A DNA stretch of 64,000 nucleotides from Coix lacryma-jobi var. lacryma-jobi (lineage: Eukaryota > Streptophyta > Magnoliopsida > Poales > Poaceae). Numbering within the stretch: position 1 is the first letter of the stretch; every line of letters starts with the position of its first letter. Below, piece after piece: positions 1-10,978 of the stretch. The notes under the pieces were generated by a model, which saw only the letters and a program-made list of their open reading frames with translations, searched no databases and was not told the origin of the DNA. The translations under genes and the position numbers were made by a program. The stretch covers positions 92,949,104 through 93,013,103 of the forward strand of contig CM019823.1 of NCBI GenBank assembly GCA_009763385.1, read 5' to 3'.

Positions 1-731
1 AAATACCCCCATATAGCTCTTCATTTGTATGAATCCAAGGAAAGTCTACTTAGTAGCTTTAGTATTAGAAGAGAAGGAAGGGAGTGAGGAATTCCATGGA
101 GGAGTCCCGGCCTGTCGGGAGTCTTCTCCAAGGTGCGCCTCAGCGGATGCGATTCTTCTTGTAAGTGTTACATCTGAGTCCTTCTAGTATTTAATATTCT
201 GGTCTGGTAATTTAAGTTTACATTTCACCCTACCACCAGGCCTAATAAGCGTAGCTTTAGAGTAGTAAGATTAGTGTAGACGTGGTGTCTAGGCTATATC
301 TTGCCAGTGTGGACTTCTTGTCGCACTTGTGTAGACGCCTGGTGGTAGGGTGACAGACATAGCCAGTGCTTGGAGTTCCTCTCAAGTGTTGTAGGCAAGT
401 TGAAAATAATAGTTGGGTAGCAGCATTGCCGCCTTAGTAGTTGTTAGGTGGAAAACCTTTTAATCAACTATTGTTTCGTCCTTTGCCCCCAGTAAGGAAT
501 GAGGTGGTAAACCTCAATACTCTTAGAAAACCAGTACCAGATATTGATATTAGGAAAACCTCTCTATCCCAATTATCATATACCCTTTGATCATCCTTTA
601 ATGATCCTACATCTAGCTATATCACTTCACGTTCCCTGTGGAAATACGATACCTGGAATACTCCCGGTGAAAGGCTACAATTGACTACCGTACGCTTGCG
701 GTATATCCGTTTGCCACTTCCAGTGTCAACA
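1..731 (+). repeat. E1 5' LTR, R-U5 part
   Basis: The segment ends in GTGTCAACA, like the E2 LTRs, and is followed after nine bases by a primer-binding site. The first bases, AAATACCCCC, line up with the sequence just after the TATA box of the E2 LTRs (14058 and 22241), so the window opens at about the transcription start. The resemblance to E2 LTRs is patchy: strong blocks near 240-360 and 630-731, with much divergence between them. This is a different subfamily from E2. Confidence 0.85.
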
Positions 732-740
732 AGCTCTTTC

Positions 741-758
741 TGGCGCCGTTGCTGGGGA
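741..758 (+). other. E1 primer-binding site (tRNA-Asp)
   Basis: TGGCGCCGTTGCTGGGGA matches the complement of the 3' end of plant tRNA-Asp (TGGCGCCGTTGCCGGGGA) with one mismatch. It lies nine bases after the LTR end and before the gag ATG at 835. Confidence 0.85.
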
Positions 759-834
759 ACGGTAGCTGTGTTAGCTAGAACAAAGTCGTTAAAGTTATCA
801 TAGTTTGATTAGAACTTTTATTTCGTAAATCAAT

Positions 835-3800
835 ATGGATCAAACAACCCTTTTTTACTACGCTGCTCCATCGGGCGCTGAGTTGGAGCCGCCTAGTTCA
901 TCTCATGCCGTTTTGGCAGTTCGCTATGAGCTTCGTCCCAGCCTCATAGCGATGGTTCAGGAGAATCCCTTTTCGGGAGAAGTTGATGAGAATCCTTATA
1001 CCCACCTACGTGATTTCGAACAACTTTGTTCGTGTATTCACATCCAAGGGATGAGGCGAGTCACTCTTAAGTGGAAGCTATTTCCGTTCTCATTAACGGG
1101 AAACGCTAGACGCTGGTATACTCACTACGTTGGTAGTGTGAATGGAGAATGGGAGAAACTGCAAGCCATGTTCTGCTTAACGTACTTTCCCATATCCCGC
1201 GTAGCTCGTCTTCGTAGAGATGTGCTAAACTTCAAACAAGACGAAAAGGAATCCCTAGGTGCGGCATGGGCATGACTTACAGACTTAGCATCCTCTAGCC
1301 TAGATTTAGCTATAACCGAGCCAACCCTTATGCAACATTTCTATCTCGGTCTTAGCCAAAACTCCACACAATTCCTTGATTTAGCCTCTAAAGGAGCTTT
1401 CCTCCATTTACCCATTAGTGAAGGTAAGGAAGTCCTTGCGACCATTCTCAAGAACACCCCCTACACCGATGACCATGGTGAAACTCTAGAGGAAGATCAA
1501 ACTCCTAGGGACGAACCCACGACAGCCGAAACTCCTTTACCTATACCCCAAGCTGTCAAACCTGAACCACAACCACCTACTCCTCCAAAGGAAGAAGTAA
1601 TTCATCCTTTGGATTATCCTCTAAATATCGAGACAGATCATTTCGCCGATTATGGCAATGTCTCGAAACAACCTATGCAGAAGAGATCCACAGCCCATAG
1701 AGCTCCTAATAACCACATGCCAACCCAGTTTGAGGCAAGTTACCTTAAGGCGACTGCCCAAGAGCTCATGTCTATTATGAGCAACGAATGGTTCAGGGAG
1801 GCTGAAGCATCATCAAATGTCGTTAAGCTTCTGTCCTGTTTCACATCCATACCATGTGCCATAAACAAGACAGCTGTAGATTCCCTCTATGTTCCCTCTG
1901 TTGGAGTAAATTTAATGTCTAAATCGTTGATGTTTACACTCCTAGGTGAGGAACCGCTAAACTCGACCAATAAATTCCTTAAGCTTCCTTCTAGAAAATT
2001 GGTTGACAGTTGCGGGATTGCACAGAATATTTCTATCACAATTAACAAGGTTAGCTTCCTCGCAAACTTCTATGTCTTTGACATAGACGAGGTCGACTTG
2101 TCAATTGGGCACCCACTCATGATATTCATTGAGGGATTTCATGAAGGGAGCCTTAAGGGTCACCTTGGGAAGGATCTAGATCTTTCAGTTCCTTTTGCCG
2201 GCTCCGTTAATGCGAAAGCCGAACCAAAACCCGATCTTGATCCAATAGAGGAGGTGATGTCGGTATCTTCACTAGAAACTTCTCAACCCGATCTAGAAGA
2301 AGACGCCCATGACTTTATCCAAGAAGAAGACACTGATTTAGATGAACCGTTAGACTTGGATGAGACTGAACCTCCACCAAAACCCTCTATAGAGCTTAAG
2401 CCACTTCCTTCTGGGCTTAAGTATGCCTTGCTTAATGGTGATAGAGAGACTCCCGTGATCATTAGTGATCGACTTACAACAGAAGAAGTTTCTAAACTCA
2501 TCACCGTCCTAGAAAAACACCGATCCGTCTTAGGATATTCATTGCAAGATCTCAAGGGAATTAGTCCCGCTCTTTGCACGCATCGCATTCCGATCGAACC
2601 CGATGCTACACCTTCTAGAGAGCCACAAAGGAGGCTCAACAATGCGATGAGAGAAGTAGTAAAGAAGGAGGTCTTGAAGCTCTTGCACGCGGGCATAATC
2701 TACCCTGTTCCAAACAGCGAGTGGGTCAGCCTCGTCCATGTAGTTCCTAAGAAAGGAGGAATGACGGTCGTTAAAAATCAAAACAACGAATTGATTCCAC
2801 AACGAACCATCACGGGATGGAGAATGTGCATAGACTATAGAAAACTTAACAAGGCCACAAAGAAAGACCACTTTCCGTTGCCATTCATCGATGAGATGTT
2901 GGAACGGCTAGCCAAACATTCCTTCTTTTGTTTCCTTGATGGGTATTCAGGGTACCATCAAATTCCAATACATCCCGACGACCAAAGTAAGACCACGTTC
3001 ACATGCCCCTACGGGACATATGCATATAGGCGCATGTCATTTGGCCTGTGCAATGCCCCTGCTTCATTTCAGAGGTGCATGATGTCCATCTTCTCGGATA
3101 TGATAGAAGAAATCATGGAAGTTTTCATGGACGAATTTTCAGTCTATGGAACAACCTTTGATCACTGCTTAGAGAATCTGGACCGTGTCTTACAATGCTG
3201 TCAAGAAAAGCACTTGATCTTGAACTGGGAGAAATGCCACTTCATGGTTCGAGAAGGGATAGTTCTAGGACATAGAGTATCTGAACGTGGAATAGAGGTA
3301 GATAGAGCTAAAATAGAAGTTATAGAACAGCTCCCACCTGCCACGAATGTTAAAGGCGTTCGCAGTTTCCATGGCCATGCCGGTTTTTATAGAAGGTTTA
3401 TAAAAGATTTTTCTCAAATTGCTAGACCTTTAACAAACCTGCTAGCTAAAGACGCACCCTTTGACTTTGACGACAGATGCTTAGACTCTTTTTACCATCT
3501 CAAGAAAGCACTTATCTCTGCACCAGTCATTCAACCCCCTGACTGGTCGCTACCTTTTGAGATAATGTGCGATGCTAGTGACTATGCTGTAGGAGCTATC
3601 CTAGGACAAACCCAGGATAAGAAACACTATGCCATTTCCTATGCCAGTAAAACGCTAACTGGACCACAGCTAAACTATGCAATAACAGAAAAAGAACTTT
3701 TAGCTGTGGTATTTGCTATAGGCAAGTTTAGATCTTACTTGGTGGGAGCCAAGGTGATCGTCTACACCTATCACGCAGCTCTGAAATACCTACTTACTAA

Positions 3801-4089
3801 GAAAGATGCTAAACCATGGCTAATAAGATGGATCCTACTCCTCCAAGAATTTGATCTAGAAATTAGAGATAAAAAGGGAGTAGAGAACTCTGTAGCCGAC
3901 CACTTGTCTAGAATGCAAACTGAGGATAAACAGGACCTGCCCATCAACGACTATCTTTGGGACAACACACTCCTCCAAGTTTCAGACACCTACCTGTGGT
4001 ATGCAACCATCGTCAACTACATAGTCTCAGGCTACGTACCACCTGGAGTAGACAAAAAGAAAGGAGAGCTCGGTGCATCTATGGGATGA
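835..4089 (+). pseudogene. E1 gag-pol (gag, protease region, RT, RNase H), broken
   Basis: One reading frame runs from the ATG at 835 to 4089 with a single in-frame TGA at 1273-1275 inside gag. Gag (from 835) carries the Athila-type block ending in PFSLTGNARRWY. The protease region (about 1800-2250) lacks a clear D-S/T-G triad but keeps an IGHPL motif. RT (about 2680-3300) shows PVPNSEWVS, the FLDGYSGYHQI block and SFGLCNAPASFQ. The polymerase box reads FMDE instead of FMDD, with Glu at 3133-3135. RNase H follows (DASDYAVGAILGQ at about 3571), and its later VYTDH Asp is Tyr (3769-3771). The frame fails near 4070-4089, just before the integrase zinc finger. Two catalytic substitutions plus the stop make it inactive. 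Confidence 0.9.
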
Positions 4090-5265
4090 CCCGTATCTCT
4101 ATAGAGTATGCCAAGACGGCATACTAAGAAGGTGTGTGCCCATGAACGAAGCAGTCAACATCATGGAGAAGTGTCATGGAGCAGAGTATGGAGGCCATTA
4201 TGGTACATTCTGAACCCATGCCAAGATTTGGCAAAGTGGATTCTATTGGCCTACCATGTATGAAGACACCAAGGACTTCGTGAAGAAGTGTGCAAGGTGT
4301 CAGAAACATGGGAACATCAATGCCCGTGATGCAATGCCACTCACAAACAACCTACAAGTAGAGTAGTTCGACGCCTGGGGAATTGACTACATGGGTCCTT
4401 TCCCCTCGTCTCAAGGTTGTGAGTATATTCTGGTGGCAGTAGACTACGTATCCAAATGGGTTGAAGCCATGTCGTGCAAGTCAGCGGATTCATTGCACGC
4501 AACGAAGATGTTCAAGGAAATAATATTCCCATGGTTTGGCACCCCAAGGTTAGTAATCAGCGATGGAGGAAGCCACTTCATTGACAGAAAGTTCCGACGC
4601 TACTTAACAGAAAGAGGGATAAGGCACAATATTGGAACACCTTATCACCCACAAACAAGCGGACAAGCAGAAACATCGAACAAGCAAATCAAGAATATTC
4701 TGCAAAAGACTGTCAATGAAATGGGCACAGCATGGAGAAGCATGCTATCAGATGCACTGTGGGCGTACAGGACCGCATACAAGACTCCAATTGGTATGAC
4801 CCCATACCAACTTGTATACGGCAAGACATGCCATCTGCCCGTGGAATTGGAGCATAGAGCACACTGGGCAATAAAGAGATGGAATATGGATTTGCCCGCA
4901 GCTGGAAGAAATAGGAGAATGCAGATCTCTGAACTGGAAGAATGGAGAGAGAAAGCCTATCACAACGCTAGGATCTATAAAGAGAGAACCAAGAAATGGC
5001 ATGACAAGAGGATCAAGCAAAAGGAGTTCCATCCGGGAGACAAGGTTCTTATGTTCAACTCAAGGTTCAAGCTCTTTGGCCATGGAAAACTAAAAAGCAA
5101 ATGGGAAGGACCATTCCTCGTGATCGACGCCGCAACGCATGGAGCTGTCACGCTTCAGGACACCGACGACAACATCTTTAAGGTAAATGGCCACCGTCTT
5201 AAAGTTTTTCATGAACATGATCCCGTAGAAAATGAAGTAGACATGGTAGAGTTCAAACTATACAC
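4090..5265 (+). pseudogene. E1 integrase, truncated by insertion of M
   Basis: Shifted one base relative to gag-pol, this frame encodes the zinc-finger end (CARCQKHGN near 4290-4320) and the integrase core. The catalytic triad is visible as D in GIDYMGPF (about 4384), D in VISDGGSHF (about 4558) and E in GQAETSNKQ (about 4669). A C-terminal basic domain with PGDKVLMFNSRFKLF follows. In-frame stops occur at about 4211 (TGA) and 4365 (TAG), upstream of the open stretch beginning at 4391. The reading frame runs into the M element at 5266, which replaces the last residues. Integrase would insert the cDNA into host chromatin; this copy cannot. Confidence 0.9.
5261..5265. repeat. TSD TACAC, left of M
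   Basis: TACAC directly before the M LTR is repeated at 23034-23038 directly after the M right LTR end. Confidence 0.9.
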
Positions 5266-5819
5266 TGTTGGTAGTTCTTAGCTTCACTAAAGATAGAGCT
5301 AGGAAACTATCCCCGGTAACGGCCCAGAAATGCTTGTTAACACTAGCTAACGTCGTTACTAGGAGTAGACTATGGAATCTATTCCCGGCAACGGTGTCAG
5401 AAGTGCTTGTAGCAAGTCCGGTCACTATACCTAAAGGAGTGAAGCTAAAGCAGCTATCTACTAATGTCAAATGGGGTTGTCGATCCTGACACTAGTAGGA
5501 GCTAGCTAGAGAGAATGCAATCTACCAGGAGGAGATTCTGCAAGCGCACAGAACTATCGTAGTAGCACTTCGCCTGGGAGTACCAGGTCTTGATTTATTT
5601 GATCCCAAGGGAAGGCTAGGGTGGTGTATAAGTCGAGTCAAGGAGGGGATGAGAGTTGAAGGATAAGAAAAGGGAAAGAGGAGAGGAGAAGAGAGGAGAT
5701 GAAAGGCTAGAAAGAATATATGGGTGGATAGGTAAGGATGAAATGGATGGCTAAGGTAAGGTGGATGGATAGACAGATAGGTATAACTAAGGATAACTAA
5801 CTAATAACTACTAACTACT

Positions 5820-5890
5820 CCTAGATAACTACGAAGCAAGATAACTACGAAGCAAAATAGGTACGAAGTAGGATAGCTACGAAGCAGGAT
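5820..5890. repeat. 16-bp minisatellite in M LTR
   Basis: Degenerate tandem units of the type GATAACTACGAAGCAA occur about five times. The other LTR carries the same array at about 11530-11605 with small unit differences. Confidence 0.75.
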
Positions 5891-6675
5891 AGGCAAATGT
5901 CAAAAGAGCAACCAAGTTAAGTAAAGTTTTATTCCTATCTTATCAAGTATCGAGGCGTGCTAGCCTTTACCACTGACTTAGGTTGAACGCTAGCACAACG
6001 AGCCTTACTGTTAAACTGGGCCAACTACGTTGTGGAATTCAAGGCGCACAGGGCTGTCACCACCTGCTTGCTACCACAGCTATCCGGGGGTCCAGCCGTA
6101 TCTAAAGGTAAGTCTATAACTAAGCACCACGCTTAATTATATTCTAACTATCTCTACCCTAGCTTTGAATAGAGACACCCTTGCGGACGTCAGAGCAAAT
6201 ACTTGACTTAATAGGATAAACACTAAACTAACTAAGCAACCTATTGGCAAAGATCAATCACTAAGCACACTAGAGATTAACTACTATGGCTAACTGAATT
6301 GAACTGTAGGGATAACTAGGTCACACTCAAGGTACTCGATAAAGTAATACTGAAAGTAATACTGAAAGTAATACTAGAATAATGATAAATGTACCTGAGA
6401 TACAAGAGAGCAAACCAGACCAGAGACGCCGGGAAATCATCCGAGCTCTGATGCCAGTCACTTGTACCCGCTTCTCTCTTAGCAAGCTCTACGCTACTAT
6501 GCCACTGGTCAGGGCTGAGCTGTGCTAAACTAAGAGCCGCGCTGTAGCGAGGGCACTAGAGCTATACTCACTCAACTAGCTAACCTACTTGCCTAAGCTC
6601 TCTGAGCTCTCACTTGCTTGCTTCTACTTGCTTGCTTGTGTCTTGGTGTGTTGTGGTGTGTTGCCTCAAGGGGGG

Positions 6676-6683
6676 TATTTATA
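6676..6683 (-). promoter_or_regulatory. Putative TATA box of M LTR
   Basis: TATTTATA on + reads TATAAATA on the minus strand and is followed by C-rich sequence, as in the E2 LTRs. The other LTR has it at 12377-12384. Prediction only. Confidence 0.5.
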
Positions 6684-7249
6684 GCCTTGTGGAGTGAGGG
6701 GGGTACTTATAGGGGGCAGCCAACCGACCTAGGGCTAACCCTAGTGGCGGGCGCCAGCCCTAGGTGGCAGCCGCCACCCCCTAGACGTTGGATGCACCGC
6801 CATTGCTTCAACGACATCCAGGAGCTCTAGAGAGGCGGTTGCAGGGTCGGTTGCATGTCCAGATAACCGTCATTGGTCATGATCCACGCCATTCCCGTCC
6901 TGAGCCGTCCGATGCCACTGACCTAGTGACCAAGGGCCAAGATTTGGCCTTGGGGAGGTCACACGGATCAGTGACGTGGCAGGGAGTGGACTTGGGCCAA
7001 CCCAAGTGGCGGGCGCCACCTAGGGGTGGCGGGCGCCACCCCCCTGAGGCCCAATTGAGCCCTGCTGAGTGGGCTTGGCCTTTGGCGGTTCAAATATCCA
7101 AATTTGGATCAAATCCTGTATTCAAATCAAAATCTATGGACATGTGGAACTCGGTTAGTTTGAAACCTATTTGACTACATTTCATGCCTTTTTGGTGAAT
7201 GTTAGGGTAAAATGTTGATGGTAAAACAGGTGTTTAAGGACCATCAACA

Positions 7250-7265
7250 AGCTCCCCCAACCTAA
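7250..7265 (-). other. M polypurine tract
   Basis: On the minus strand GGTTGGGGGAGCT directly abuts the LTR start TGTTGATGG, the usual site of plus-strand priming. Confidence 0.75.
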
Positions 7266-8926
7266 CCTATTGCTCGTCCTCGAGCAACAATGCGGTTCAA
7301 GCATTAAGCATGAAATAGATAGCAACTTAAGATGTATACAAGTGCATATTGTATAGTGAGAAATAACTTAGTATATATCATTAATCATAGCAATGTGGGG
7401 CTTATAGCTCTTCACTTTAAACATGCAAGAGTGAAATAAAGTAGTAGATAGGAAACTTTTATCTTGCTTAGGTTTGACTAGGATTTTGTCTGGAGGTTTT
7501 TCAAGGTTTTCAAAAGATAACAACTTGCTTAAGTCCTCCAAGATTCACTCAATCACTCAATGGTGTTTAAATCCTCAATTAGGCCAAAATGTAGCCTCTC
7601 CTATTTCTAAAGAATGATATGTGGAGTTATAGGTAGGCTAAGAATCATGAGAAAATTGCCTGAGGTTTATTGCTAAGCTAGACACTCAGATTATAAGGAG
7701 CAGCAAATCATAAAAATTGATCAAGATGTGCATGTGTGGTTATGTGGAAGTGTATAGAGAGATTTTTCATAATCCTTCCTAGTTAATTTCTGGGGTCTAG
7801 AGCTAATGATAATTCTCTCTCTCTCTCTCTTTTTTGGATACATAGTGAGTAGACAAAAAGATGTGTCCTCACATTTTCTTAGGACATAGTCCTCTCTTGA
7901 GCTATTGTGCTTACTTTTTTTTCATATCTCTCTTTTTTTTTGTAGCTCTAGATTTCCCCAGATATCTATAGGAAAGGATTTTAGAAAAGAAAAGGGGGAA
8001 AAGAGAGAAATGCTTATGCCCAGTGTAGGAATAGCATAAGGCTAGCAATGGGACGTTTGGCAAAGTATTGCATATCTCCAGTGTAGAGAATGAGCAATTT
8101 ATTTGGTGGTTGCAAACTTCCAGAGTGGAGAGTAGGCAATTTTATGGTGGGTGTGTGAATCTTGATTCAAAAGATATGATAAGCTTCTCTACTAAGATCT
8201 ATGAGGTCTAACAAAGCTCAACACAGACAAAGCTCTTTGTGGTTTTGACTAACAAATATTTGGCTGGTGGTGGGATGGGATAAAATCTAGGAGGAACTTT
8301 TAGCAAAGTTTTCATAATTTTTAAAAGAAATCCTCCAGATTAGGTCCTAATTTCACCTTAGCAAGTTTAAAGAATTACTCCATTTCTTACTAACTTTATT
8401 CACTAAGCATGATTTCAGTTAAAGCACGTGCAACCCACAAAAGCTACAACTTAGATAAGACCAGTTATTCAAACCATAACAATAGCATTTGCATGACATA
8501 TTTCAAATCTTATTCAGGTTTCAACTTGTTTAAGCAGATTTTATCAATTTTATTCATGGGATAATTACTTAGGCAAGCATATAACATTCAAAAGATATAG
8601 AATTAAAGAACTGAATATAAAGAGTAGGTTGAAACATACCTTATTGGCGCGAGGATCTCCCCCAAGCTGGGTTCTTGCTTGGTGAAGGGTCTTCATCTTT
8701 CTCGATTGGAGCTCTTGTTCTCATTTTATTAAAAGGGAAACTATCTAATGTTGTGAAAAAGGGAAACTATCCTATGATATTTTATTGTTCTAGCTAAGTT
8801 AACATATACTTATGCATATAACTAATGATAACTGAATTTTTTTTATTAGTTACATGCATGACATATGTTATTTATTTGAAAAAGGGAAATTTAAAAAGTA
8901 AATCCATACCTTAGATCCATGGAATT
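7266..8926. other. M 3' noncoding region
   Basis: This stretch has no ORF resembling pol on either strand. It is AT-rich, with a CT microsatellite near 7810-7835 and homopolymer T runs near 7910-7940. It occupies the place where RT, RNase H and integrase would be in a complete element. Confidence 0.6.
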
Positions 8927-9598
8927 TCATCCTTTGTCGGGTGGATCTTCTTCCTTGGGTGCTTCTTCCTTAAGCACTTCATCGGGTTCTTCTTCTTTTG
9001 GCACCTCTCCCTTGTCATGTGAATCACACAACTCAGGAGGAGGTGGTTCTTTCTTTCTGTTCCACCTTGTTCTTGGGCACCTCTTCTTGGTTCGAACGGG
9101 TTTTGCTTCCTGCATTTTAGCGGCATATGCGGGACCACGGGAAAAAGAGAATATTTCCTTCCTTCCTCCTAATGTCATTTGCATTTTACCACTCCCCACA
9201 TATATGCAGACATTCACAATATTCAAGAAAGGTCTACCTAAGATTAGAGGCACATCTTTCCTATTTCCCATGTCTAGTATTATGAAATCAGTAGGAACAT
9301 ATGAACCTCTAATATGAACAGGTAAATCATTAACTATTCCTTCTACATAGCAAGTGGATTGATCAGCTTGCACAACATAGGCAGATGTGGATGACATGGG
9401 TGGAAAGAACGAGTTTTTATAGAAATCTTTAGATAGAATGTTCACACTCGATCCTAAATCACATATGGTATTTTTAAAGACTTCACCAAAGATTGAGCAT
9501 CTAATTATGGGACTACCAGGATCACCCTTTTTAACAGTCATGGTTTGATCTTCATAATAGTTAAAATATTTTATTTCAACCATATTTGCAGTTTCCAT
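8927..9598 (-). pseudogene. M protease region
   Basis: This minus-strand frame shows a retropepsin-like pattern: the active-site block ICDLGSSVNIL near 9450, then FIILDMG and the flap-side block LILGRPFLN near 9240. These are typical of Athila-type aspartic proteases, in which DLG or DLGAS replaces DTG. The C-terminal part (about 8930-9110) is Glu/Lys/Pro-rich and unlike RT. The frame overlaps the end of the gag frame (9571), and the original join is obscured by a shift. Protease would process the gag precursor. Confidence 0.75.
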
Positions 9599-10791
9599 GT
9601 CAGCTTTAGCAGGAATTTTGCCAGTTTCAAAAGATGGTATGATAGCAGAAGTTGAGCTAATTGGGTTTCTAACATCTTATTAAAGCTTAATTGATTTTTC
9701 AGAGCAGATGAGAAATCTTCCAATTTAGCATTTATATTCTCAAGGGTTTTATCATTCGACATTAATTTCATATTCAAGAAATCAGTAGTTCTACCTTGTG
9801 AGTAAACTAAATTCTTCATGAATGAGAAATTATCAGAATTCTGAAAATTAGAGCGAGGGAATGAATTATTACCTTGAGAGTTGGAGTGATGATTCCATCC
9901 TTGATTTTGTTGACGGAAACCGTTGTTGTTGCTGTTGTTGATGAAGTTCAAATCTTCATGTAGTTCGGGGCAGTGGTTCCCAGAATGTCCGGTTTCTCCA
10001 CAGACTTCACAAGTCATGTAGGATCCCAGAGATTGGACACTTTCTTGTTGGTTCATCTTCTCACAGCTGTCCAACTTCTTGGCTAGCAGGTCCATCTTGG
10101 CCACGATCATGTCGGCCTCCTTAAGGGAATGCATACCTCGCTTACGGGGCTACAGTCTCTCATCATTCCATCCTTGGTTCGACACCATCTTCTCTATGAG
10201 AGCCTTAGCATCTGCAACATTCAAAGAAAAGAATGCACCGCCGGCGGCGGCATCCAAATGGCTTCTAGAGAGTGGGGTTAGGCCATGTTAGAAGTTCTGA
10301 ATCAACAGCCAGTCCTCCATACCATGGTGCGGACTAGCAGCGACATACTCTTGCATTCTCTCCCAAGCCTCGGGAATAGATTCCTCGGCTTGTTGCGTAA
10401 AGCTGGAGATTTTGTTGTGAAGAGCGTTCGTCTTGCCCATCGGAAAGAAGTTGGCAAGAAAAGCATTGGAACATTTGTCCCATGTGTCTAAAGCATTGCG
10501 ATCAGTATAGAACCATTGCTTCGCTTTCCCTAGAAAAGAAAAGGGAAAGAGACGAAGACGGATGGCTTCTTGGGTTATCCCCTTAATGGTGAAGGTGCCG
10601 CAAATCTCCAAAAATTGTTGGAGGTGAGCATTGGCATCCTCATGAGCTTTGCCACAGAACGGGCTATCTTGGACCATCGTGATCAGAGCCGGTTTCAACT
10701 CAAAATTGAGGTTGGCATCGATCACATCTGGTCCTATCACTACATTGGTGGCAGAAAGAGCAGAAAACTCACGAATGGCCTTTTTGGCCAT
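9571..10791 (-). pseudogene. M gag, two in-frame stops
   Basis: I place the start at the ATG complementary to 10789-10791 (MAKKAIREF). The Athila gag core follows: ELKPALITMVQ, then LRLFPFSFLGKAKQWFY. The frame is interrupted by TAA near 10286 and TAG near 10150, each in an otherwise continuous frame. Downstream is one CCHC zinc knuckle, CEVCGETGHSGNHC (about 9990-10010), for RNA packaging. The product is the structural capsid/nucleocapsid protein. Without pol in this element, gag and protease are all it encodes. Confidence 0.85.
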
Positions 10792-10954
10792 CGTGAAGAT
10801 AGAACGAGATAAGAAAGAAAGAAGTTGAAGAAGATGAAGGAAAAAGATAAGAAGGACTAAGGAAAGAAAGAATGGGGTAAGATGGGATTCGCTAAGCGGG
10901 AGCTTAAGCGAAGATAAATTCGACATGGACTCAACCGATACACCGATTGCCTTC

Positions 10955-10972
10955 CCCGACAACGGCGCCAGA
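10955..10972 (-). other. M primer-binding site (tRNA-Asp)
   Basis: TCCCCGACAACGGCGCCA on + is TGGCGCCGTTGTCGGGGA on the minus strand, one mismatch from the tRNA-Asp complement. It sits six bases from the LTR end at 10979. Confidence 0.85.
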
Positions 10973-10978
10973 AATGCT

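Larger units (their letters stand above)
5266..7249 (-). repeat. M left LTR (3' LTR), 1984 bp
   Basis: It begins TGTTGGTAG and ends CCATCAACA on the + strand and matches 10979-12880 plus 22986-23033 along its length with scattered differences. It holds a TATA-like box on the minus strand (6676-6683), two fossil primer-binding-site copies (5308-5326 and 5381-5397), a 16-bp minisatellite (about 5820-5890) and three copies of a 12-bp unit near 6343-6375, where the other LTR has two. Confidence 0.9.

Noticed and set aside
7810..7835. CT microsatellite
   Set aside because: A plain short simple repeat with no evident role.
7266..8926. Decayed pol hidden in the M 3' region
   Set aside because: No RT, RNase H or integrase motif can be read in any frame on either strand, while gag and protease of the same element are easily recognised.
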